Assembly: GCA_000824845.1 (NCBI GenBank) | Contig: CCNC01000023.1 | Span: forward strand, 57,750 to 121,749 | DNA length: 64,000 nt | Origin: Mesorhizobium sp. ORS 3359 | Lineage (GTDB): Bacteria; Pseudomonadota; Alphaproteobacteria; Rhizobiales; Rhizobiaceae | Direction of reading: 5' to 3' | Shown here: one piece after another, positions 1 through 8,200 of the stretch | Layout of the letters: each line of letters begins with the position of its first letter | Numbering within the stretch: the stretch's first letter is position 1 | Program-made: the position numbers and the translations under genes | The notes under the pieces: model-generated | Told to the model about the DNA's origin: nothing | Database searches by the model: none | The model's input: the letters and a program-made list of their open reading frames with translations, nothing else

Positions 1-659
1 TTTGAAACGACGTTCAACGTGTCGCCGAATTCATAGCGGCATTGCGTCCGGACGGCCTCGGCCGAGAGGTGCGGCTGGGCGGCGATCGCGGCCAGCATGA
101 AGGCCTTCACCTTGCCCTCATTGGCGGTATCGAGCACGCCCGTGCCCTTGCGCGCCTGGGCGGGGTCATGCCCGAGCGAGTTCGCCTTCTTCTGGCTCTG
201 CCAGCGGGCGAGCGAGCGCTTGGAAATCTCCGGCACGATCTCGCGCACCCAGGGCTCAACCGTCAGGGCGGCGGTGTTGTACTTGTCGGTGAAGACTTGG
301 GTGCGCGTGGCGTAGCCGAGCTTGAGCCCGCGGCTGAATTTCTCGAAGGCTGCGACGACGGCGAGCCGCGCGTCGCGCTCCAGCTGGGCTCGGGCCGAGA
401 GGCTGGCGTCCGGCGCCGGCTTGGCCGGTGCCGCCGGCCGCTCGACAACCATGTGCTTCTGCTGGTAGGCGACCTGGGCGAGCGTCGGCAGCAGCGAGAA
501 GTGATACTCGGTCGCGCCGCCGCGCCCCTGGCGCTTTCGGGCCTTGCTCGTGCCGTCCCAGCCGCTGCGGCCGGCAAGCCGGATGACTGCGCTTTCCGTG
601 GCCGGCATGTCCGGAAGCTGCTCGGCGGCGATCTCGCGGGCGGTGAGCCACTCGTTCAT
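1..659 (-). CDS. Mu-type transposase (MuA-like), 3' part beyond the window
   Basis: The reading frame stays open from an ATG at 659 to the window edge, giving 219 N-terminal residues. The first ~60 residues match the MuA N-terminal DNA-binding domain pattern: MNEWLTAREIA, then an LPDMP turn, GRSGW, an RKRQGRGG stretch and EYHFSLLP. This domain binds phage ends or the internal enhancer. The DDE catalytic core should lie outside the window and was not seen. It is the last visible gene of the leftward early operon, 4 nt after the ParB-like gene. Its identity rests on the N-terminal motif and the Ner/repressor context. Whether the full gene is intact cannot be judged here. Confidence 0.82.
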   Translation of the reverse strand, partial: MNEWLTAREIAAEQLPDMPATESAVIRLAGRSGWDGTSKARKRQGRGGATEYHFSLLPTLAQVAYQQKHMVVERPAAPAKPAPDASLSARAQLERDARLAVVAAFEKFSRGLKLGYATRTQVFTDKYNTAALTVEPWVREIVPEISKRSLARWQSQKKANSLGHDPAQARKGTGVLDTANEGKVKAFMLAAIAAQPHLSAEAVRTQCRYEFGDTLNVVS

Positions 660-663
660 TTTG

Positions 664-1467
664 TCAGCCTTGCGCCCCAAAATGCAGGAGGTTCACGCGC
701 TTGCCTTTGTTGCAAAGCTCGGTGATGGTTCGGGCGATCGCGGTCTCGGCGGAGCCTCCCGAGAGCTTGCGGAAGGACTCCGCATGAGCGGTCAGCTTCG
801 CGAAACTCTGGCGGCGGATGACCCCGGTAAGCTCGGCGTCGTCGACCGTCTTTTCGTTGGCCTTGATGATGCGGGCCAGCGCGGTGATGATGACGCCTCT
901 CAGAGCCCGCGCGTCATCCGGCCAGGCTGCCCGGATGACCAAAAGCGCCCGACGCGTTGGCCCGGCGCCGTATCGGCGAATGCAGCGTTCCACGGCTCCA
1001 ATCGAATTGGTGAGGTTCGGCCGATAGTGGCCCTGCTCGGGCACCACATCACACCCGGCTGACTGGAGAACCTTGGAGACCAGTACAGCCGTCTCGTCGC
1101 CAGCCGTGAGGCCAGCCCAATATTGTTCGACGGACGTAACGGCCATGCGATCGCGATTGATCGCGAGGAAGCTTTCTGCCTCGCCAGCCGTGTCGTCATG
1201 GCTGACGATCACGGCGGGCACCTCGTCGATCTCAGGATGAAGGCAGGCTGCCTTCCAGCGATGCTGGCCTTCGACGACTGAGAACCGGCCCTCGGGCTTT
1301 CGGGTCAGCACAATAGCGCCGAATTTTCGCCAGCTGAATTTGCTGAGGATCTTCTCGACCAGAGAGGACCTCAACTCGCGCTGGTAATTGCGATCTACGT
1401 CCACCAGATCCAAGCGGACCCATTCCAACGACGGCCGTTCACCGACCTGCAGGTTGACCTCACTCAT
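664..1467 (-). CDS. ParB/Srx-fold phage protein (second ParB-like gene)
   Basis: A 267-aa protein with a ParB-like N-terminal fold. The segment GRFSVVEGQHRWKAA (about residues 60-75) is the typical GxHR box, preceded by a VDRNYQR region. The downstream part is helical and unassigned. The ATG at 1467 is preferred over the upstream ATG at 1497 because a GGGGGCAG ribosome-binding site precedes it and because it overlaps the stop of the winged-helix gene by 8 nt, the tight packing seen across this operon. It sits directly before the transposase. Proteins of this fold in phages can be DNA-binding proteins, nucleases or CTP-dependent switches; its role is unknown. It is not a chromosomal partition gene. 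Confidence 0.7.
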   Translation of the reverse strand: MSEVNLQVGERPSLEWVRLDLVDVDRNYQRELRSSLVEKILSKFSWRKFGAIVLTRKPEGRFSVVEGQHRWKAACLHPEIDEVPAVIVSHDDTAGEAESFLAINRDRMAVTSVEQYWAGLTAGDETAVLVSKVLQSAGCDVVPEQGHYRPNLTNSIGAVERCIRRYGAGPTRRALLVIRAAWPDDARALRGVIITALARIIKANEKTVDDAELTGVIRRQSFAKLTAHAESFRKLSGGSAETAIARTITELCNKGKRVNLLHFGAQG

Positions 1468-1810
1468 TTGCTGCCCCCGTGGTTGCGACAGGGACAAAGC
1501 GATAGCCTTGGCCCCACACCGTCTGGATCTGCAGGCCGAGCGGCTTGATCTTCTTGCGAAGCTTGCAGACGAAAACGTCGATGATTTTGAGTTCCGGCAC
1601 TTCGTTTGGCCGATCCCAATAGAGAGCCGTCAGCAGCTGCTCCTGGGAGCGCATGCGCGGGAATGCCGTGCGAAGGTCCTCGAACACCGAGAACTCCTGC
1701 CGGGTGAGCGCTGCAAACCGGCCGTTGCGGACCAGGATGCCGGATTGGTCGACGGTCAGGTCCACGATCTCAGGGATCGGCTGACGACAGCACGGGCAGG
1801 TTTCACTCAT
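1460..1810 (-). CDS. Phage winged-helix protein with OmpR/PhoB-type effector domain
   Basis: A 116-aa protein. Residues about 35-110 resemble the C-terminal DNA-binding domain of OmpR/PhoB regulators: LTRQEFSVFEDL, then LLTALYWDRP, then a recognition-helix-like VFVCKLRKKI and the closing hairpin WGQGYRFVP. There is no receiver domain. The N-terminus instead carries CPCC, a possible small metal site. It overlaps the genes on both sides by 8 nt (ATGAGTGA-type junctions), so it is translated within the phage early operon. A stand-alone effector domain suggests a phage transcription factor, but the target is unknown. Confidence 0.65.
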   Translation of the reverse strand: MSETCPCCRQPIPEIVDLTVDQSGILVRNGRFAALTRQEFSVFEDLRTAFPRMRSQEQLLTALYWDRPNEVPELKIIDVFVCKLRKKIKPLGLQIQTVWGQGYRFVPVATTGAANE

Positions 1811-2129
1811 CGAAGAAGCCTCGCTGCTTAGGAGCGCCCGCCGTCACGCAAGGGGGGCTTTGGGGACGGCGGGCGCTTTCCGGGGCGGGTTGGGGGGCGG
1901 ATGCCGCCCCGGAATTGGGAAGCTGGCGGATGCAGGAAGCGATGTAGCCGGCGAGCTGGTCGCGCAGGTGCTGCCGCCTGTCGGCGTCATCGGTGCGGTC
2001 GCACTCGATGCTGGTGCGCGTGACCAGGCCCGTGTACGCCTTCGGCAGCTTGAAATAGTGATCGACGCAGAAGGGCTGGTGCCGGCCGGCAGCGTCCTTC
2101 TGGCAACCTGGAACGGCGCAGCTCGTCAT
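1803..2129 (-). CDS. Small Cys/His-rich phage protein
   Basis: A 108-aa protein starting MTSCAVPGCQ. Its first ~25 residues hold a Cys/His cluster (C4, C9, C21, H24) that could bind one zinc ion. The C-terminal third is Pro/Ala/Ser-rich and probably disordered. The ATG at 2129 overlaps the preceding 53-aa gene by 4 nt (ATGA). Much longer frames in this register extend upstream but have shadow-type Arg/Pro composition and no ribosome-binding site. No family was recognised. Position within the Mu-like early operon is the only functional hint. Confidence 0.55.
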   Translation of the reverse strand: MTSCAVPGCQKDAAGRHQPFCVDHYFKLPKAYTGLVTRTSIECDRTDDADRRQHLRDQLAGYIASCIRQLPNSGAASAPQPAPESARRPQSPPCVTAGAPKQRGFFDE

Positions 2130-2287
2130 GACCAGATGAACCCCTTGAGCACGTGCTTGCGGACACGCGCCCGGAAGACGGCGCCTGCGGCGATGTGCCG
2201 ACGCTGCTGGCGGGTGAAGAAGAGGTGCAGGCCGAGCAGGAACAGACCCCAAAGGGCAGCTCCGGCGAGGGCGTAGGCGTAGAACAT
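2126..2287 (-). CDS. 53-aa predicted membrane protein of the phage early operon
   Basis: A short frame of 53 codons with a strong ribosome-binding site (AAAGGGG, 6 nt before the ATG at 2287) and a 4-nt ATGA overlap with the next gene. Residues about 3-23 (YAYALAGAALWGLFLLGLHL) form one hydrophobic helix, followed by a basic tail rich in Arg, Lys and His. That pattern suggests a single-pass inner-membrane protein with a cytoplasmic C-terminus. The function is unknown. Holin, exclusion factor and accessory roles are all possible. Confidence 0.5.
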   Translation of the reverse strand: MFYAYALAGAALWGLFLLGLHLFFTRQQRRHIAAGAVFRARVRKHVLKGFIWS

Positions 2288-2299
2288 GCGATACCCCTT

Positions 2300-2764
2300 T
2301 CAGCGCTTGGCTCTTGAGCGCGCGACCAGCGCCGCCTTGCGGGCGGCGATCTCGCGCTCGTGGTCTTCGATCAGGCTGAGTTCGATGATGTCGGCGTACT
2401 TTTCCGGCACGACCGCGAAGCCGAATTTGGCCGCGATGAAGCCGAGCAGGTCTTCGGCCTGGGTCGCGTCGATCAGGGCGATGAAGGCGTCGAGCGGGAT
2501 GCGGTGCTCGTCGCTGCTTTCGGACGACCACTTGTTGAGGATGCCTTCGGAGATCGTGCGGTCGAGATAGGCGGACATGCGCCGTGCGACGTCGGCGCGC
2601 GAGCCGTTGCCTTCGTCGCGGCAGTCGCGCAGCGCGCGGCCGACCAGCCGCGAAATCTGGCTGTCCAGGTCGCCGCGCCCAGCCACGTCGGGGGCGTAGC
2701 CGACCGCCACTTTCGGCGGCTCCCAGTCGAACAGGTCGGCTGTAAGAAGATCGCGGCGGCTCAT
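2300..2764 (-). CDS. Phage early protein of unknown function
   Basis: A 154-aa protein starting MSRRDLLTADLFDWEPP at an ATG overlapping the ParB-like gene's stop by 4 nt. The middle part (RADVARRMSAYLD, then EGILNKWSSES) resembles a helix-turn-helix with a following helix, so it could bind DNA. The C-terminus is a charged helix (about residues 125-154). A longer frame begins upstream but lies inside the ParB-like gene. No family was recognised with confidence; similar-sized conserved proteins are common between ner and the transposase in Mu-like phages. Confidence 0.55.
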   Translation of the reverse strand: MSRRDLLTADLFDWEPPKVAVGYAPDVAGRGDLDSQISRLVGRALRDCRDEGNGSRADVARRMSAYLDRTISEGILNKWSSESSDEHRIPLDAFIALIDATQAEDLLGFIAAKFGFAVVPEKYADIIELSLIEDHEREIAARKAALVARSRAKR

Positions 2765-3600
2765 GGCTTCCGCCCTTTCAGCCACTGGCGGATGGCGGCC
2801 TCGTGCAGCTCGAAAAAGCGGTGCTGGTCGCTCTCCTTGAGCTGGGCAAAGCCGGTGGCGACCTTCTCCCATTTGGGCGCGGTCGCCGGCCTCGGTGAGC
2901 GGTCGATGACGGCAATCGCTTCCGCGACCGTCTTAGGCGCGTCGTCTGCCTCAAGCGTCAGCAGGCGCGCGATTGCCTCTTGGCGCTCCGGCTTCTCGGC
3001 TGCGAGTAGAAGCAGCTCGGTTTGGTTGTCGGCGACGGGATGCAGCGAGATGCTCTCCCGCACCGGCGCCGGGATCGTCGCGATCTTGAGGGCGTGGAAC
3101 ACGCTACGGCGCGAGATGCCGAGCACAGCCTGGGCGGCATCCGAGAAATTCAGTGCAAACCTTGCACTCAACTCGTCGTCTTCAGCGATTTCGACCGGGC
3201 GGGCCTTCTTGCGGCCGACCTTGCCGGTGCCGTGCTCGCGGTCGTAGATGTCGCGCCAATCGGCAATGTCCTTGGCGCGGTCGAGGACGGAAAGCTGGCG
3301 GCGGATCAGGTTCTCGGCGATCTCGCGCTTGCGGATTTCCGTCTCGGTGATGTCCTTCGGGTCTTTGACGATGGCCTCGATCTCGGTCCGACCGATGCTG
3401 CCGACCGCCGCGAGGCGATGCCCGCCCATTGTGAGGCGATATTTGAAACCCTCGGTCGCGTCCTCCATGACCTCGATCGGCACCATGTGGTCGTTGCCGC
3501 TCTGCATGTCTGCCGCGAGAGTGGCCACCCAGGCCGGGTCGAGCCGCCGGCGATCGGCCGGCACTCTGATCTCTGCGATTTTGATCTTGGTCGAATTCAT
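2761..3600 (-). CDS. ParB-like N-terminal domain protein (first ParB-like gene)
   Basis: A 279-aa protein with the ParB N-terminal arrangement: an opening IKIAEIRVP strand, a region around WVATLAADMQ, the box YRLTMGGHRLAAV (about residues 53-65), and the helical segment IAENLIRRQLSVLDRAKDI typical of ParB/RepB proteins. A helix-turn-helix follows around FSDAAQAVLGISRRSVF. The ATG at 3600 has a GGGGGTGA ribosome-binding site. It is the second gene of the leftward phage operon. Two ParB-fold proteins in one early module suggest a DNA-handling or regulatory role in transposition or lysogeny control. That role is inference. Confidence 0.72.
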   Translation of the reverse strand: MNSTKIKIAEIRVPADRRRLDPAWVATLAADMQSGNDHMVPIEVMEDATEGFKYRLTMGGHRLAAVGSIGRTEIEAIVKDPKDITETEIRKREIAENLIRRQLSVLDRAKDIADWRDIYDREHGTGKVGRKKARPVEIAEDDELSARFALNFSDAAQAVLGISRRSVFHALKIATIPAPVRESISLHPVADNQTELLLLAAEKPERQEAIARLLTLEADDAPKTVAEAIAVIDRSPRPATAPKWEKVATGFAQLKESDQHRFFELHEAAIRQWLKGRKP

Positions 3601-3662
3601 GTCGGCTCACCCCCGTTGTGGCTCTGGCTGTCTGCGCCCGCTCTTGCGCTGGACAGCGGCCG

Positions 3663-3968
3663 TCAGGGCGCGCCGGGTGCGGCGTCTAAATTGAGTGCAA
3701 CTTTTGCACTTCCGGACTCACCAGCCGCGCTGGTAGTCTCGACTTCGTTGTGACGCCCTCGGGTGTAGAGGGTCGGGAAAAGCACGCGGAAAGGAATGTT
3801 CAGCGCCTGGGCGATCGCCTCGGCGCCGGGACGGCTCCCTCCGATGAGGCCCTGTCTGCAGGCATTCTCGTAAAGGCCGGCGTCCAGGGCGATCCCGGTC
3901 AGCGTCATGCCACGGCGCCGGATCTCGGCGTTGATGGCGTGACGATCCCACACCTGAGGCGTGTTCAT
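3663..3968 (-). CDS. Ner-like phage regulator
   Basis: A 101-aa protein. Residues about 6-70 fit the Ner/Nlp winged-helix family: WDRHAINAEIRRRGMTLTGIA, then a variable turn helix, a RPGAEAIAQALN segment and IPFRVLFPTLY ending in R. In Mu, Ner is the first gene of the early operon and turns down both early and repressor promoters. The same divergent arrangement with a repressor gene is seen here, 196 bp apart. The C-terminal ~30 residues are low-complexity and less conserved in type. First gene of the leftward operon. Confidence 0.8.
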   Translation of the reverse strand: MNTPQVWDRHAINAEIRRRGMTLTGIALDAGLYENACRQGLIGGSRPGAEAIAQALNIPFRVLFPTLYTRGRHNEVETTSAAGESGSAKVALNLDAAPGAP

Positions 3969-4164
3969 GGCGGCTCCACCGATCGTCCGGACCTTTCGCA
4001 GAGGGCCGGATGGTTAAAATTTGAGACAACGTTTGTAGCGACTAATGTCGCACTATTGGGGGAATAAATCAACGCTATGGCGCGAGTTTTCCCGCGTCAG
4101 AGTTCGCTGGCTTGTCCAATAGGGTAAATTGCGACCTAAGACGCTGATTTTATGAGGGTATCGT
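3969..4164. promoter_or_regulatory. Divergent early/repressor control region of the prophage
   Basis: This 196-bp space separates the leftward ner operon from the rightward repressor gene and must hold both promoters. Two related inverted repeats are visible: GCGAC-TAAT-GTCGC (4038-4051, perfect) and GCGAC-CTAA-GACGC (4131-4144, one mismatch). They share arm sequence and 4-bp spacing. The first faces the ner promoter side and the second lies 20 bp before the repressor start, which suits repressor or Ner operators. The -35/-10 boxes cannot be fixed confidently. Confidence 0.6.
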
Positions 4165-4893
4165 TTGTCGAACGGCACGGAAAATGAAACTCTGACGCTT
4201 GGTCAGAGTTTGCAAGCGGCCGACAGCTCGTTCGCGGAGCGGCTGAAAATTGCACTATCAGGCGAATCACCCCACGCCTTTTCGAAAAGGTCGGGCATCG
4301 GTGATTCGACCATGCGGAAGTACCTGCTCGGCTCCGAGCCTGGGCTGGACAACCTGCTGACCATTGCCGAGAAGGCCAACGTCACGCTGGATTGGCTTGC
4401 GGCTGGGCGAGGGCCGATGCGCCCGGCCGCCGGCGGACACGCTCTTACAATTTCCGAGGATGGCGCGCTGCCCTATGGCTTCGTCCCCGTTCCTAAGCTG
4501 GACATCCGGCCGAGCGCCGGCGCCGGCAGCGTTGCGGTGCAAGAGGATGGCGAGGCCGATATCGTGGCCTTCAAGGAGGATTGGCTGCGTCGGATCGGCG
4601 TCAGTCCGAAGTTCGCCCGGCTCATGGTCGCCCAGGGCGACAGCATGTGGGACACCATCAATGACGGCGACCTGATGATCGTGGACATCTCGGTCCGCGA
4701 TTTCGTCGACGAGGCAGTTTACGTCTTGGCCTACGGCGGCCTGGTCCGGCTCAAACGCTTGCAAATGCTGCGTTCCGGCGTACTTCTATTGCGCAGCGAC
4801 AATCCGAAGTACCAGACCGAGGAAGTGCCGCCGGGCGAGCAGCCAGACCTGATCATCGGCGGCCGCGTCCGCTGGGTCGGCGGGTCAATATAG
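4165..4893 (+). CDS. Prophage CI/LexA-like repressor (S24 peptidase family)
   Basis: A 242-aa protein. The N-terminal helix-turn-helix covers about residues 22-80 (FAERLKIAL, then FSKRSGIGDSTMRKYL, then DNLLTIAEKANVTLDWLA). The C-terminal S24 domain has the self-cleavage dyad Ser160 (in GDSMW) and Lys197 (in VRLKRL). An Ala-Gly pair around residues 118-121 (SAGAGS) is a plausible autocleavage point. The TTG start at 4165 is set by GAGGG 7 nt upstream; a nearby ATG is out of frame. This implies RecA-assisted induction of the prophage, unlike the ClpX-sensitive Mu c repressor. It diverges from ner and probably binds the paired palindromes upstream. Confidence 0.85.
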   Translation: MSNGTENETLTLGQSLQAADSSFAERLKIALSGESPHAFSKRSGIGDSTMRKYLLGSEPGLDNLLTIAEKANVTLDWLAAGRGPMRPAAGGHALTISEDGALPYGFVPVPKLDIRPSAGAGSVAVQEDGEADIVAFKEDWLRRIGVSPKFARLMVAQGDSMWDTINDGDLMIVDISVRDFVDEAVYVLAYGGLVRLKRLQMLRSGVLLLRSDNPKYQTEEVPPGEQPDLIIGGRVRWVGGSI

Positions 4894-4907
4894 GGGGAGA
4901 GGGGTCG

Positions 4908-5036
4908 ATGAAAGAAGACGAGGAAGGCGAACCGGTCTCAGCAGGCACCTATTTCAGCAAGATGGTGCCGGTCTATCTCGGGATTGCGGTATTTCTCATA
5001 ATTCTCCTAATCGGCATCCACGAAAGCTCGTTCTAA
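4908..5036 (+). CDS. 42-aa single-pass membrane protein downstream of the repressor
   Basis: The ATG at 4908 is preceded by a very strong ribosome-binding site (GGGGGAGAGGGG) 14 nt after the repressor stop. The product has an acidic N-terminus (MKEDEEGEP) and one hydrophobic helix (about residues 21-37: VYLGIAVFLIILLIGI). It is co-transcribed with the repressor, so it should be expressed in the lysogen. That is a position typical of lysogenic conversion or superinfection-exclusion genes, but the role is inference. A GC hairpin with a T run follows. Confidence 0.55.
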   Translation: MKEDEEGEPVSAGTYFSKMVPVYLGIAVFLIILLIGIHESSF

Positions 5037-5040
5037 CCGG

Positions 5041-5059
5041 TGCCATCCGATCTTGCGCG
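5041..5059. repeat. 19-bp direct repeat, phage-side copy
   Basis: TGCCATCCGATCTTGCGCG is identical to 5222-5240, which encodes the last residues of the hydantoinase gene (RKIGWH on the minus strand). This copy starts 4 bp after the stop codon of the 42-aa phage gene. Confidence 0.9.
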
Positions 5060-5081
5060 CCGCCGCGCCGGCGGCCGTTTT
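5059..5081 (+). terminator. Candidate intrinsic terminator of the repressor operon
   Basis: GCCGCC-GCGCC-GGCGGC forms a 6-bp all-GC stem (5059-5075), followed by CGTTTT. It lies 23 bp after the 42-aa gene's stop and immediately follows the left copy of the 19-bp direct repeat. Confidence 0.5.
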
Positions 5082-5217
5082 GGTGCCAACTGAAGTTGCG
5101 CGGCCAGATTTCTGGCTTTCTGGCTTTCCGGCCCCGCTCGATCCCGCCAACGCCTTGCTTTTCATGGCTTTGCGCGGCTGATCCCGGCGTTTCCCACCTT
5201 TTCCCGCCCATCGCCGG
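5082..5217. other. Probable prophage left-end segment (transposase-binding region)
   Basis: A gene-free stretch between the repressor operon and the host gene. Read inward from the host side on the minus strand it has repeated GGGAAA/GAAAG blocks: GGGAAAAGG, GGGAAACGCC, GAAAAGC, GGAAAGCC and AGAAAGCC. Arrays of GAAA-containing sites are what MuA binds at Mu ends (L1-L3). The exact phage boundary is not fixed. It most likely lies between 5205 and 5222, next to the hydantoinase stop codon. The other phage end is outside the window, so the target duplication cannot be read. Confidence 0.4.
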
Positions 5218-8200
5218 CTAATGCCATCCGATCTTGCGCGTTACACTTCCGAGCGCCCCCGGTGTCGGCGTGGTCACGATGACGGCTTCGCCGGCATCGA
5301 GCGTGGTCTGGTCGCAGGCCTTGAGGACGTCGACCGAACCGTCCTTGCGCCTGACCTTGGTCGAGCCGGCCTCGCCATCGCCGCCGCCTTCGAGGCCTTG
5401 GGGCGGTCGGTTGCGGTGCGAGGACAGGATCGCGCATTCCATCTTTTCGAGGAAGCGGATGGTGCGCCTGGTGCCGTCGCCGGCATTCCACTTGCCCTTG
5501 CCGCCGGAGTTCTCACGGATGTGGAAGTCTTCCAACACGACGGGGAAGCGCAATTCCAGCACCTCGGGGTCGGTGAGGCGCGAGTTGGTCATGTGGGTGT
5601 GAACGCCGGAGGTTCCGGCAAAGCCGCGTCCCGAATTCATCCGGCCGGCCGGCGAGCCGGAGCAGATCGTCTCGTAATACTGGTATTTCTTGTTGCCGAA
5701 GGTGAGGTTGTTCATCGTGCCTTGCGCATTGGCCATGGCGCCCATCGCGCCGAACAGCGCGTTGGTGACATGCTGTGAGGTCTCGACATTACCGGCGACG
5801 ACGGCGGCAGGGTAGGCAGGCTTCAGCATCGAGCCGTCGGGGATGACGATGTTGATCGGCCTGAGGCACCCGGCATTCATCGGGATCATGTCCTCGACCA
5901 TGACGCGGAAGGCATAGAGCACTGCGGCGCGGGCCACCGGCTCCGGCGCGTTGAAATTGTTCTCCATGACAGGCGAGGTGCCGGTGAAATCGACGGTCGC
6001 CTCGCGCTTTTGCCGATCGACGGTGATCTTCACCCTAATCACTTGACCGGTGTCGGTCGGGTATTCGTAAGCCGCGCTGTCGGGAAGCCGCTCGATCACG
6101 CGGCGCACGCTCTCGGCGGCGTTGTCCTGGACATGGCCCATATAAGCCTCGACGACATCGAGGCCGAAATGCGCGACCATTTTGCGCAGTTCCGCCACAC
6201 CCTTTTCGTTGGCGGCGATCTGCGCCTTGAGGTCGGCGATGTTCTGAGTTGGATTGCGCGCGGGATAGGGATGGTCGGTCAGCAGCGTCTCCAACTCCTT
6301 CTCGCGGAAGCGGCCGCGATCGACGATGCGGAAATTGTCGAACAGCACACCTTCCTCATCGACCGTTGTCGCCAGCGGCGTCATCGAGCCCGGCGCGGTG
6401 CCACCGACATCGGCGTGGTGGCCGCGCGAGGCCGCCCAAAACAGAATCTCGCTCTGGGCATCGTCGAAGACAGGCGTCACCACCGTGATGTCGGGCAGAT
6501 GCGTGCCGCCATTGTACGGCGCGTTGAGTGCGAAGACGTCGCCGGGATGGATGTCGCCGGAATTCAGGCGGATGACGGTTTCGACGGAACGGTCCATCGA
6601 GCCCAGATGCACCGGCATGTGCGGCGCGTTGGCGACCAGCGCGCCATGGCGGTCGAACACGGCGCAGGAAAAATCGAGCCGCTCCTTGATGTTCACCGAA
6701 TAGGCGGTGTTCTGCAGCGTCACGCCCATCTGCTCGGCGATGGACATGAAGAGGTTGTTGAACACCTCCAGCATCACAGGATCGGCCTCGTTGCCGAGCG
6801 CCGCGGCACGCGCTTTCCGTTCCGTGCGGCGGATCACGACGTGGTTGAGACCGGTGATTTCGGCGCGCCAGCCTGGCTCGACGACTATGGTCTGGTTCGG
6901 CTCGATGATCAGCGCGGGCCCGGCGACCGTGTTGGATGGCCTCAGGTTTTCACGGCGATAGACGCCGGCCTCGTGCCAGCGGCCCTCGGTATAGATGCGC
7001 CGGCTTTCCGAAGGCTTGGGCTCGACTCCTGCCGCTCCGTCAGGGGCGGAGGTTTCAGCCCTGTCCTCTCGAGCGGCCTCCATGCCTTCGACGGCGACGG
7101 TTTCTACGACGATCGGCTTGTCGTCATAGACGAATCCGAACTGCGCCCTGTGCGCGGCCTCGAAATCGCTTCTGGCGCGGAAGATCGAGCCATGCTCGAA
7201 ATTCACCGGTAGCGCGGTGTCGGTGCCGTCGTAGCGGATATGCAGGACGGGCTTCGTCGAAAGCGCCTCCTCGGCAATGCCCTGTTCGCCGAGTTCGGCG
7301 ACGACCTCGCTGCGCAAGGCCGCGATGAGCGCCTCGATTGCGGTGCGCGATTCCTCGGCAAGCGGCTGCAGCAGGCCCCGCTGGCGCGAGGCGAAGACCG
7401 ACGAGAGGCCGATCCCGTAAGCGGAAAGCAGGCCGGAAAAGGGATGGATCAGCACCGCTTCCATGCCGAGCGCGTCGGCGACCAGGCAGGCGTGCTGGCC
7501 GCCGGCGCCGCCAAAACAATTCAAGAGATATTCCGTGACATCATAGCCGCGCTGCACCGAGATCTTCTTGATGGCGTTGGCCATGTTCTCGACGGCGATG
7601 GTGACAAAGCCTTCGGCGACCGCCTCGGGCGAGCGGCCGTCGCCGATCCGGGCGGCAAGTGCCACGAATTTCTCGCGGACCGCGCCGGCGTCGAGCGGCT
7701 GGTCCTGGCCGGCGCCGAAGATCGCCGGGAAGAAATCGGGCTGCAGTTTGCCGAGCATGACATTGGCGTCGGTGACGGCGAGCGGGCCGCCGCGCCGGTA
7801 GGCGGCGGGGCCGGGATTGGCGCCGGCCGAATCCGGGCCGACGCGGAAGCGTCCCGCCTCGTAATGCAGGATCGAGCCGCCGCCGGCGGCGACGGTGTGG
7901 ATGCGCATCATGGGCGCGCGGATGCGCACGCCGGCCACCTCGGTATCGAAGGCGCGCTCGTATTCGCCGTCATAATGGGCAACGTCGGTCGAGGTGCCGC
8001 CCATATCGAAGCCGATGACTTTTTCGAAGCCGGCGAGCTTCGCCGTCTCGACCATGCCGACGACGCCGCCGGCCGGGCCGGACAGCAGTGCGTCCTTGCC
8101 CTGGAACATGTCGGCGGCGGTGAGGCCGCCCGACGACATCATGAACATCAGCCGCGGGCCGGCGCCCAGCTCTTCCGCCACACGCTGCACATAACGCGAC

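Noticed and set aside
1460..1810. Two-component response regulator
   Set aside because: Only the effector domain is present; there is no receiver domain and no histidine kinase nearby.
664..3600. ParB-like genes as the chromosomal parAB locus
   Set aside because: No ParA neighbour, no parS sites were noticed, and they sit inside a Mu-like early operon.
5041..5240. attL/attR of a tyrosine-integrase prophage
   Set aside because: No integrase gene is visible, the two copies flank only 162 bp, and the phage genes are of the transposable Mu type. The repeat is reported as a separate puzzle.
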